DNA from: Flavobacteriales bacterium UBA6770
Lineage (GTDB): Bacteria; Bacteroidota; Bacteroidia; Flavobacteriales_G; Salibacteraceae
NCBI GenBank assembly: GCA_905181875.1
Contig: CAJIZH010000003.1
Span: 558,001-622,000 of the forward strand
Reading direction: 5' to 3'
DNA length: 64,000 nt
This document shows, piece after piece, positions 40,501 to 48,108 of the stretch. A program made the position numbers and the translations under genes. The notes beneath the pieces are model-generated. The model had not been told where the DNA came from. It worked only from the letters and a program-made list of their open reading frames with translations, and searched no databases. The number at the start of each line of letters is the position of its first letter. Position 1 is the stretch's first letter.

Positions 40501-43188
40501 GCACGCTTTATAAACAGTAGCTTCATCAAAAAAGATGGAATGAGCTATTCCTGGATTTTTGGTGATGGCGGAACATCGACTGATCAAAACCCAGTGCATA
40601 AATATACTGCTCCCGGAGCATATAATATTATCATGACTTCAACTTCAGACTCAGGTTACACGGACTCAAAGCAGCTAACATTAGTAATCTATGAGTCACC
40701 TGCTGCTAACTTTAGCTCAACAAGCGTTTGTGCTGGAGACACTACTCTCTTTACAGATAATTCATTTATAAAAGGTGGTGGACTTTCATACTTATGGGAC
40801 TTTGGAGTTTCTGGATCAAGATCGATTACTAAAAACCCAAAATTAGCCTATACTGCATCGGGAAATACAAGCGCAAAATTGATAGTTACATCAGCAAATG
40901 GTTGTGTGGATTCAATATCCAAAAATGTACAAGTTTTTGCTTTACCAGTAGCTAAATTTGGAACAGATACCGTATGTGCTGGAGCTTCTACACGTTTTAC
41001 TGACAGCTCCGCAGTCTCAAGCGCCTCTATAGGTTCATTCAGCTGGGACTTTGGAAATAATAATGGCTCAAATATCAAAAACCCACTTCACCAATACACT
41101 AATTATGGAACTTACAACGTAAAGTTAATTGTAACCTCGAATCAAGGATGTGTAGATTCTTTATCTAAAAATGTGCTGGTTAATGCACTGCCCACTGCCG
41201 CTTATTCGGTTACCGATAAATGTATTAATGATTCAAGTGTTTTCACCAATATATCAACCTACCCATTAGCCGGAGGCAGCTTAGCATATAGCTGGGATTT
41301 TGGAGATGGTATTGGCTCAACTTCATTAGTTAACCCTAAGTATGCTTATGCGAGTGATGGCACCTTCAGCGCAAAACTTGTGGTAACTGAAACGAATACT
41401 TCTTGTAAAGATTCAATATCAAGAAGCGTTATCGCGCACCCAAGAAGCAATACAAGCTTCAATGCAGTAAATGTATGTTTAGGTGAAGCAATGACATTTC
41501 AAAACACTTCAATAGTGAAATTAGGCAACCTCACCTCTAATTGGAATTTCGGTGACCTTTCAACTTCTGCAGTACCACAGCCAACGCACACCTACGTTAA
41601 TGCTGGAACGTTCATTGTTAAACTAATAACAACTACAATTAATAATTGTACAGATACCGCAATAAAAGATATTTGGATCAACCCACAACCAGCAACTAAC
41701 TTCAGCTTTTCCAATCTCTGCTTTAAAGATTCTGCCTTTTTGTTTGACAATAGTCAATATAGCAATGGAACAAATATCCCAGATACCGCAGTTAACTTTG
41801 TATGGGATTTAGGAGACGGAAATGCTTCAACTCTCAAAAATCCTACACATTATTATTCTGGCCCCGGTAATTTCAAAATTACATTAACTCAAAAAACAGA
41901 TTCTGGTTGCACAGATCAACAGACAAAAAACATAACTATTTATGCTAATCCAGTTGCGGATTTCATATTCAATAATGTGTGTTTTAACGATACCACTCCT
42001 TTTACCAATCGATCATTTGGAACTCAGGGTGTCTTGTCGTATAAATGGGACTTTGGTTCTGGCAACACTGATACTCTTGAAAATGTTGATTATCTATTTC
42101 CTATAGAAGGAGAAAATAAAGTTACGTTAGTTACTACATCAGAATTTGGTTGTACTGATACTGCCATTAAGAAGGTGTTATCTTATGAAGCCCCAACAGT
42201 AAACTTTGTCTATGCTCCAATTTGTGATGGTTTTAAAATGCCTTTTATAGATAGTTCTAAAATTGCGAGAGGAATTATAACCAGTTATACTTGGGATTTT
42301 GGTGATGGAACAGGGGCCAATATTGCCTCACCATCGCACCTATATTTGAATCATGGCGTATATTCCGTTTCTCTAAAGGCTGTTTCAGATAAAGGTTGTT
42401 TATCCAAAGACAATAAAAATGTAGAAGTATTTGAAGTTCCAGTAGCTAATTTTTCAGTTGGAAATGCTTGCTTAAATAGTGGACTAAAACCCAATAATAC
42501 CTCAAGTATAAAGAACGGTTCATTATCCTATAAATGGACATTAGGAACTTCTTTTGAATCAATTTTATCTGAACCTTTATTTATTCCAGAGAGTGCTCGG
42601 AAATATAAAATCAAGCTTATAACCTTTTCTGAAAATCTTTGCACTGACTCAATTATCAGAGATGTAGAAATTAATCAACTGCCAGATATTCAAGTCGGTA
42701 ATGATACTACAATAGGTAAGGGATTTAATGTTCAGTTATTAGCAAGTGGTGGAGTTTCGTATTCATGGATACCTCAAAAAGGATTGAGCAGTTCTGCGAT
42801 AAGCAGTCCTATTTATAATGCGATTGAAGATGGTGTTTTTACAGTAACAGGAGTAGACGAAAATGGTTGCACTAATACCGCAATGCAAATAATATCGGTA
42901 ACTGATGACTATAATCTTAGACCAACTAACATAATTACACCCGATGGAAATGGCCAGAATGATTTTTGGATCATTCAGAATATTGAAAATTATCAAAAAG
43001 GCATAATTAGTATTTTTGACCGTTGGGGAGGTGAGGTATTCAATACAATCGAATATCAGAACGATTGGGATGGCCGTAATAAAAATGGAGATATTCTACC
43101 TGATGGGTCGTACTTCTACACGATATCCTTTCCTGATAACGAGAGGACCTATAAAGGAGCCATATCCATAATGAGAAATAATAAGTAA
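37516..43188 (+). CDS. SprB-like PKD adhesin with type B CTD, 1890 residues
   Basis: Domain order: signal peptide (1-22); eight repeats of about 88 residues from 30 to 745 (GGSVSGSxxxCxxxxxGxLxLxGxxGxVxxW...SxxFRAxVxxxxC); twelve PKD domains from 746 to about 1720 (e.g. FWDFGDGNSALTSNPNHVF); one Ig-like domain; and a gliding-motility-associated type B C-terminal domain at about 1805-1890 (ITPDGNGQNDFWII, IFDRWGGEVF, DGSYFYTISF). Type B CTD proteins such as SprB of gliding Flavobacterium need T9SS and usually a PorP/SprF partner. The very next gene, 8 bp on, is such a partner. The cargo is therefore likely a mobile or anchored surface adhesin. Confidence 0.92.
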   Translation: MRILYYSLTIVLSFFTLGTIHANSPAPLSVGGTLFTSASLALEEVCSGTNSGTLTLTGRNGSIIRWEYSNSGGNPWSSIAHTGVSYTYSNLNQTTYFRAIVKNGGDPEATSSAVEIRVFQATSVGTVTGDNAVCFNNNAGTLSYTSITGPVVSWQESFNSGTSWSENSTSNTTRPYVNLTATVWYRVVAKNGACAKDTSNISKVVVNTQTAGGSVLATNGLSLTNACNADNQDTLTLTNHLGNVLGWEKSNENGGPWSYVFNSSAKEVFKNLTDTSYYRAIVNNPGCDTVYSAAGRVDIDPISQAGALSGNSNLCVGPNTSVVTLSNSNGSIQNWLSSTDGINYAVLANRLSYWNINNLPQTTYYKAFTKSGACPNDTSAAFKVNVNPTSVGGSVSGSSNICYDVTAGNLTLNGNTGKVLRWQASSNGNNPWIDLVKTDSILAYNRLKATSSFRAVVQNEGCNIVFSNAAKLTIDPTSKSGNLAGIGPICISGNTGKVFAQNKVGSTIDWLSSTNNGATWSLEGTNSDTIAYTNLINETWYKSIVKSGVCITDTTAVGKLTISPATVGGSVSGSGKVCASSNGAALKLTGYTGSIIRWESSYNSGGPWGSFPNSTDSLIYSNLLSSAYFRAIVQSTDCDAIPSSPAFIEVIPEILGGNLNGTAAVCDASNSGLISLVNHRGTIDKWQISNDTMKTWNDIVNTSSKLNYNNLTISSHYRVQISGGVCGSLFSDTAVVLVNSSPIANFSAPTVCNKSITTFSNQTINGKANTYFWDFGDGNSALTSNPNHVFSSPGSYTVQLVATSANNCKATNSKTVVVDTLPSVNFSNTTECFGHSTVFTNSSTPASGASAWTFGNGSSSSAYSPSKAYSRNGTYKATLLFTAANNCSDSMVKIVTVHATPESIWTAPTTAEGIALTFANNSTIAAGNLGYLWSFGDGNSSNAQNPTHTYADTGNFSVGLISYTQNCSDTLIKSVAVNPVPQANFSVNRVCVIDSARFINSSFIKKDGMSYSWIFGDGGTSTDQNPVHKYTAPGAYNIIMTSTSDSGYTDSKQLTLVIYESPAANFSSTSVCAGDTTLFTDNSFIKGGGLSYLWDFGVSGSRSITKNPKLAYTASGNTSAKLIVTSANGCVDSISKNVQVFALPVAKFGTDTVCAGASTRFTDSSAVSSASIGSFSWDFGNNNGSNIKNPLHQYTNYGTYNVKLIVTSNQGCVDSLSKNVLVNALPTAAYSVTDKCINDSSVFTNISTYPLAGGSLAYSWDFGDGIGSTSLVNPKYAYASDGTFSAKLVVTETNTSCKDSISRSVIAHPRSNTSFNAVNVCLGEAMTFQNTSIVKLGNLTSNWNFGDLSTSAVPQPTHTYVNAGTFIVKLITTTINNCTDTAIKDIWINPQPATNFSFSNLCFKDSAFLFDNSQYSNGTNIPDTAVNFVWDLGDGNASTLKNPTHYYSGPGNFKITLTQKTDSGCTDQQTKNITIYANPVADFIFNNVCFNDTTPFTNRSFGTQGVLSYKWDFGSGNTDTLENVDYLFPIEGENKVTLVTTSEFGCTDTAIKKVLSYEAPTVNFVYAPICDGFKMPFIDSSKIARGIITSYTWDFGDGTGANIASPSHLYLNHGVYSVSLKAVSDKGCLSKDNKNVEVFEVPVANFSVGNACLNSGLKPNNTSSIKNGSLSYKWTLGTSFESILSEPLFIPESARKYKIKLITFSENLCTDSIIRDVEINQLPDIQVGNDTTIGKGFNVQLLASGGVSYSWIPQKGLSSSAISSPIYNAIEDGVFTVTGVDENGCTNTAMQIISVTDDYNLRPTNIITPDGNGQNDFWIIQNIENYQKGIISIFDRWGGEVFNTIEYQNDWDGRNKNGDILPDGSYFYTISFPDNERTYKGAISIMRNNK

Positions 43189-43196
43189 GTAGCGCT

Positions 43197-44789
43197 ATGA
43201 AAAAGATAAAAATTACTCTCGCTTTTTTACTTGGATTCACTGCTATTAAAGCGCAGCAAGTTCCTGTTTACAGTCAAAATTCCTTAAACTTCTATTTAAG
43301 TAATCCAGCTGCGGTGGCAGCTCAAAATGAAACTCGATTTATGTTGCATCATAGGCAGCAATGGGTTGGTTTGCAAGATGCTCCTAGAACTTCTGCAATT
43401 ACATTGGAAACCCCACTTGGAGGTGGAAAGTATGCTTTAGGATTAAAACTAAATACGGATCAAGTCCATATTTTTAAAACTACTTATGGTGAGGTCGATT
43501 TTCGATATCGCCTCCCAATAACTGAAGATCATTTAATTTCTTTTGGACTTGGAGGATCATTTATCCAAAGAAACATAGACTTTAACAAGGTTAGAGTTCT
43601 TGATCAGTCCGAATCTAACTTATTAGACTACAACTCTAGTCAAATGACATTTGATGCTGATTTTGGGCTTTTATATCAATGGAGTGATTTAACTGCTGGC
43701 TTTTCAATTAATCAGTTAATGAATAGTAAATTCAGCTACGAAGACGATATCACACAGCAAGCAGCATCTTATAATAATCTGCGCCACTTTAATCTTTTTG
43801 CGACCTATGATTTTGAATTAAGTAAAAAACCAATCACTATTACACCTACTGTATTTGTAAGACATCTTCAAGGAGCGAACTTACCTATCGAATTAAACAC
43901 GGTTGTTACTTGGGATAAAAAATTCTGGGGTGGATTGGGTTATCGTCAAAACTTTGGGGTTGTAATAATTGCAGGAGCCCAAGTATTCGATCAACTGATT
44001 CTAGGATATTCTTATGACGTTTCGACTGGAGTTATTCGAAACTTCAACAGTGGTTCCCACGAGATTTCAATTGGATACAGAATTCCTAGAAAATCAAAGA
44101 CAGGAAGTCAAAACACTACACAAATTAGTAGAAGCTTGAGAAACCAGCAAGAAGAAATTGAGCTGTTGCGGGAAGAGAATGAGGAACTTTCAGAAAGGTT
44201 ATATGGACAGGAAAAGGCCCTTAAAGAACAAAAAGACGAAGTGAACAAATTAAAAGGCACATATGAAGAGGAAAAGCCAGAAATGGAAAAAATAATTGAA
44301 GAGCATAAAGTTGAGGGTTTCGATCCTGATAGTAAAGTTTCTGGTTCGGCAACTTTATCTTCTGAAGACAAAGCTAGGATCGACAAATTAGAGGAAGAAA
44401 TAGAGGAATTGAAAAAGCAAATTTCAAAAAACAACACCTCCTCAAACCTAGATTCGTCAGAGATTATGGACGCAATTAATCAGGAAATTGAAAAGTTAAT
44501 GCAAAACTCACCAAACGAGAAAGTAAATGATTCCAACGAATCTACAGGTAAGTTTTTTACTATTGTTGGGGCTTATTTTAATATGGAAGATGCCAAAGCC
44601 TATCAAAGAATGCTTAAACGTGAAGCTGGAATAGATACGCGTATAACAGCAAGACAAGATCGTAAATTCTTCTTTGTGTATACTAATGAATATGATAAAA
44701 TTGACGCTGCATTAAGAGAAATGAATCGCTTAAAAAAGAGTGGTCTTAAGAAGTATATCAATGGCGATTTCTGGATACATAAAAATTAA
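43197..44789 (+). CDS. PorP/SprF protein with coiled coil and SPOR-like C-terminus
   Basis: This 530-residue protein has a signal peptide (ending IKAQ), then a PorP/SprF outer-membrane domain at about 20-300 (NFYLSNPAAVAAQNETRFMLHHRQQWVGLQDAPRT, QLILGYSYDVSTG, GSHEISIGYRI). A charged coiled coil follows (about 305-420, QEEIELLREENEELSERL) and a C-terminal SPOR-like domain at about 445-528 (GKFFTIVGAYFNMEDAKAYQRML, FFVYTNEYD). Ordinary PorP/SprF proteins end after about 300-330 residues, so the last 200 are an addition. SprF is needed for export of the type-B-CTD adhesin encoded beside it, which is the arrangement here. A SPOR end would place the complex on peptidoglycan. It closes the six-gene operon. 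Confidence 0.88.
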   Translation: MKKIKITLAFLLGFTAIKAQQVPVYSQNSLNFYLSNPAAVAAQNETRFMLHHRQQWVGLQDAPRTSAITLETPLGGGKYALGLKLNTDQVHIFKTTYGEVDFRYRLPITEDHLISFGLGGSFIQRNIDFNKVRVLDQSESNLLDYNSSQMTFDADFGLLYQWSDLTAGFSINQLMNSKFSYEDDITQQAASYNNLRHFNLFATYDFELSKKPITITPTVFVRHLQGANLPIELNTVVTWDKKFWGGLGYRQNFGVVIIAGAQVFDQLILGYSYDVSTGVIRNFNSGSHEISIGYRIPRKSKTGSQNTTQISRSLRNQQEEIELLREENEELSERLYGQEKALKEQKDEVNKLKGTYEEEKPEMEKIIEEHKVEGFDPDSKVSGSATLSSEDKARIDKLEEEIEELKKQISKNNTSSNLDSSEIMDAINQEIEKLMQNSPNEKVNDSNESTGKFFTIVGAYFNMEDAKAYQRMLKREAGIDTRITARQDRKFFFVYTNEYDKIDAALREMNRLKKSGLKKYINGDFWIHKN

Positions 44790-44901
44790 CATAGCGGTAC
44801 ATGTCTGATACTCTTTAATCGATATCTATCTAAATATATTTTAACAAGACAAAATATTGTTTGATTGCTTGTAAGTTTCAATCAATTTAAAATCTCATAA
44901 A

Positions 44902-45070
44902 ATGAAATATTTCTTTTCATTTTATCTATGCTAATTTCTTTGCATAGAGCTCATGCCCCATTAGAGAATAATACCTCAACACCAGACGATAAATCAATTT
45001 TAGATATACGGACAATTATAAGGACTACTTATTCCTAAGCTGACCAGTATTCAGCGCGAGATAATGAGCA
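44902..45070 (+). pseudogene. decayed collar-family N-terminus
   Basis: A short plus-strand relic starts MKYFFSFY; with one frame change it reads NNTSTPDDKSILDI, then LLIPKLTSIQREIMS in another frame, all recognisable as the family module (INNxSPDDxSILDLK, GLLIPRLTSIQRE). The downstream half is lost. From 45071 to about 45470 I see no gene; a 63-codon frame at 45192-45383 has no recognisable content. Confidence 0.65.
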
Positions 45071-45560
45071 ATGCATAATAAAACTCATTTGGATAAAGCT
45101 ATTAACGCAATTACAAAAGTGGACAAAGAATTGAGCGTTATATAAATATGCATTTAAAATAGACCACTAGCGAAAACAATATACTTAGTCTTTGTGTTCT
45201 GCGGTTAATACTAGAAATTCTTTTCAAAATTATTCTGGAGTCATTCCAACCAATGCAGTGTTGATGTATTGCATTCTTGAATCTGTAAGTAAATTATACT
45301 GCACAAAATCATCATTTGAAAAATCTGGAGAAGTAAATTTCCAGAATAATGCAAATAAAAAGATTAGAATAATGAGCAAATGAGCAAAGTAATTGCTTAG
45401 ATCAACTATACTATTTTTTTTGTGCTAAAATTCGCTTTTGCGATTTTGCTTTATATTAAAACGTATCTGCCGTATTGACAATACCTGATAATTATTCAAC
45501 AGAAATACATTATCTGATGGAAGTGTATTGCAATTCACCAAATTAAAAGTTGTTTCATCC

Positions 45561-45587
45561 TTTTTTTTTCAATGCTATTTTTTTTTT
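45561..45587 (+). promoter_or_regulatory. paired poly-T tracts upstream of a collar gene
   Basis: Nine T (45561-45569) and ten T (45578-45587) flank an 8-base spacer, 28-54 bp before the ATG at 45615. The area further upstream (45494 on) shares the stretch AATTATTCAACAGAAATAC with the promoter region of the collar gene at 12353-13279. Long homopolymers in a promoter can change length by slippage and so change expression, but the -7 box here is not clear. Confidence 0.4.
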
Positions 45588-45614
45588 AAATAAACTCGCA
45601 AAAAAGTACATTGT

Positions 45615-46532
45615 ATGCGAAAAGTTTATGTTCTATTTTTTGTTCTATTTTCTTTTGGGTTAAGTCAAGCACAAGTCGGTATTAACAATCCTAGTCCAGA
45701 TGATAATTCCATTCTGGACTTAAAAGCAACTGATAAAGGGCTGCTTATTCCTAGGTTATCTTATACTCAACGTGAAGCAATGAGCCTTGGTACTGGGTTT
45801 TCCCAAGGAATGATGGTTTATGATACTTCCCTTAATGTTCTTTTTGTAGGATATGGTAATGGAGCTTCAGCTAATACTAAATGGTATGCAATGAACCCTT
45901 GGAAAACTGAACATAGGACCGGTAATAACGCAGATTCAGCCCATATGACTGCTATGACTGACACAGTTATAAAACACGGAAATATAGGTATTGGAACTGC
46001 TAGTCCAACTGAAAAATTACATGTCGATGGTAAGGTAAAAGCTACTGAATTTATTGGTTATGGCGCAACACCAAAAGGAGGTATAATTATGTGGTCAGGA
46101 AAAATAAGTGCTGTACCACCAGGTTGGAGACTATGTAAAAGTGGAGTTGGAGCAGTAAATGGAATAAATGTACCTGATTTAACTAATAAATTTATAGTAG
46201 GAGCAAGCACAGATACTGACGATAATACATACCCTAACCTAAAGCCAGGAGCAGAACTTAGTAATTCAGCAGCAAACGCAGTAGTCGTACGTCACAATCA
46301 TAATCTAAAATTAAACGATCCTGGCCATTTCCACAAGTACGAACTTGAAGATCCTCGAGGAGGTGGAGGTCTTGGATCTGAAGATGGAGATTCAAAATTT
46401 GATAAAGATAAAGCAACAACTCCAGCTAGCACCGGAATTACTGGTTCAATAGACCCATTTGGTGTGTCTGGAACTAATAAAAACTTACCTCCTTACTATG
46501 CATTAGCGTATATAATTTATGTGGGACAATAA
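45615..46532 (+). CDS. secreted tail-collar-domain protein (intact copy 3)
   Basis: This 305-residue member of the same family lies in the second array, on the plus strand. It has a signal peptide (ending GLSQAQ), the N-terminal module (VGINNPSPDDNSILDL, KGLLIPRLSYTQREAM, YDTSLNVLFVGYGNGA, NPWKTEHRTGNN), a NIGIGTASPTEKLHV repeat and a collar-like domain (GGIIMWSGKISAVPPGWRLCKSG, LTNKFIVGAS). A His-rich loop (HNHNLKLNDPGHFHKYEL) comes next and the end is NLPPYYALAYIIYVGQ. The N-terminal half is closest to the array-1 copies; the C-terminal half is its own. Unlike the other members, its 3' end does not meet a START remnant. The function is unknown. Confidence 0.8.
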   Translation: MRKVYVLFFVLFSFGLSQAQVGINNPSPDDNSILDLKATDKGLLIPRLSYTQREAMSLGTGFSQGMMVYDTSLNVLFVGYGNGASANTKWYAMNPWKTEHRTGNNADSAHMTAMTDTVIKHGNIGIGTASPTEKLHVDGKVKATEFIGYGATPKGGIIMWSGKISAVPPGWRLCKSGVGAVNGINVPDLTNKFIVGASTDTDDNTYPNLKPGAELSNSAANAVVVRHNHNLKLNDPGHFHKYELEDPRGGGGLGSEDGDSKFDKDKATTPASTGITGSIDPFGVSGTNKNLPPYYALAYIIYVGQ

Positions 46533-46567
46533 GACTAAATAAAAGATATTTATAATAAAAATATATA

Positions 46568-47961
46568 ATGGCAATACCGAATAGAACATATAGATTAATA
46601 AAAGGCAGTTCTCTTACCCATCTTGAGATGGATACTAATTTTAGATCAGTTATCTATTCTGGTTCTATTCGGTAATGTAAGTGTAGAGTTCTATAAAGGT
46701 TTAGGGGACAGTAACCTATTAGGGCAAATTGGAAGAATAGAAAAGGCTGCAGCTACTAGAGATGACTTATATGTACATGCTGGACCAACCAATTTATCAA
46801 ACGGATTTACACCAGATACATCTATTAAGACACTTAATTCCTTTCGGATATCTCTAGGAGCTTTAACCACCTCCATAACACCTTATGATCAAATCGGTGC
46901 TACATTCCAAAGAATTGGCACTAGTTCAACAATTAACGTAGGAATCAACAACAAAAACCCTCTACTAAACCTATCAGTACTGGGTACTTCTGGAATAGGA
47001 ATAGCTCATACCAGTGAAGCTAAATATCAACATACTATATTAAGACCGATAGACAGTAACAATAACTTGGTTGGCAAGCTTAATGGTGGTCAACAAAGGA
47101 TGTTATTCCCTAACGGTGGAGTTCCTGCAAGAATAGAAATAAGTACTCCCAATAATACTAGCGGTGGAAGTGTGCTAATGGTACTTAATACCAACAATCT
47201 TGTTGGCACTAATTTTAGAAAGGAAGCTTTTAATATCATCTCTACACTTCAGAGTGACGAAGATGATGCAAGTATTGTAGCTACCTTCGTAGCTTCCGGT
47301 AGAGTTGGAATAGGAACAAACTTTCCTACACACACAGGATTAACAATCCAAGAACAACTAACTGTAAAAAATCTAGTACAAGAAACAGACGCCGTTACTA
47401 AAACATTAGTTACAGATAATAGCGGACTAGTTAAACACGCAGTAGCAGCACCCGTGCCACTAGGAGGGGTAATTATGTGGAGCGGATGAACAGCACCAAC
47501 AGGTTGGGCATTGTGTGATGGAAGAACAGTAAATGGATACAAAACTCGGAATTTGAAGGGGAGATTTGTTGTCGGATATGATAACGGCGTTGCAGACTAT
47601 AATAATCCTGGAAATCTTAGTACCAAAGGAACCACTACTAGTGATTTTGGGGGGAGCAAAAGAAGTAGTGCTTACTAATCAACAAATGCCAATACATAAG
47701 CATGCTATTGATTTTATGACTACAGGAGATATTAAGCATACACATTCTAAAACAACTAATAATCAAGCTAGTCAAGACGGTGATGGGGCAGTTGCGTGGA
47801 ACGCTACTGATGCAAAGTCTGCTAATTTAACAGTCCATACGGATGAATCTGGATAACATCAACATACCGTTAAAGGAGAGACTAAGTCTGCTGGCGATAG
47901 TTCATCTATTGAAAACAGGCCTCCTTATTATACCCTTGCTTATATTATGCGCGTTTACTAG
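46568..47961 (+). pseudogene. collar-family protein with several lesions
   Basis: The ancestral gene starts at ATG 46568 (MAIPNRTYRLIKGSSLTHLE, a phage-fibre-like start without a signal peptide). It breaks near 46670 and resumes in another frame (GNVSVEFYKGLGDSNLLG ... SGRVGIGTNFPTHTGLTI ... PLGGVIMWSG). An in-frame TGA at 47487-47489 interrupts it where sister proteins have Ser or Thr (WSGTTAPTGWALCNG). It continues to a frame change at a run of six G (47651 region), reads GGAKEVVLTNQQMPIHKH, meets a TAA at about 47854 and ends ENRPPYYTLAYIMRVY, TAG. Four lesions make it non-functional. Bases 47535-47656 are nearly identical to the inverse of 10003-10124 in array 1. Confidence 0.8.
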
Positions 47962-47999
47962 TTCTTCACCTCAAAGTATTCTTTGAGGTTGGTTAAGCT
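47958..47999 (-). pseudogene. START-gene 3' remnant, seam 5
   Basis: On the minus strand the bases read SLTNLKEYFEVKN then TAG, against SLTNLKEHFEVQ at the end of the START gene 42 kb away. Its stop overlaps the palindromic CTAG of the collar pseudogene's stop. Bases 47968-47989 form a perfect inverted repeat: arms ACCTCAAAG and CTTTGAGGT around 4 bases. Confidence 0.85.
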
Positions 48000-48054
48000 A
48001 TTTTATTCAATACTGAATAATCAAACAATTCAATTTAACTTATTCACTTAAAAT

Positions 48055-48089
48055 AAAAAGCCCCTTCGGTAATACCGAAAGGGCTTTTT
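48055..48089. terminator. bidirectional hairpin terminator
   Basis: A stem of about 16 pairs with a single mismatch (outer arm AAAAAGCCC, inner arm TTCGGT, 3-base loop) is flanked by A and T runs. It can therefore act as an intrinsic terminator for gdhA from the right and for transcription leaving the second collar array from the left. Confidence 0.85.
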
Positions 48090-48108
48090 AAATTATTATA
48101 TCAATTGA

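Noticed and set aside
28323-43188. PKD and Cys repeats as a CRISPR-like or DNA-level tandem repeat
   Set aside because: Repetition is at the protein level; the DNA of neighbouring units has diverged, and there are no regular spacers.
45192-45383. 63-codon plus-strand gene in the second array
   Set aside because: It has no recognisable content, and the surrounding bases look like decayed collar sequence.
14904-45604. Shared 14-mer AACTCGCAAAAAAG at 14905 and 45595 as element ends
   Set aside because: Chance exact 14-mers are expected in an AT-rich 64-kb window, and no other boundary feature is present.
47487-47489. TGA recoding in WSG-stop-TAPTGW
   Set aside because: The gene has further frameshifts and a TAA, and sister genes have Ser or Thr there, so a plain nonsense mutation is more likely.
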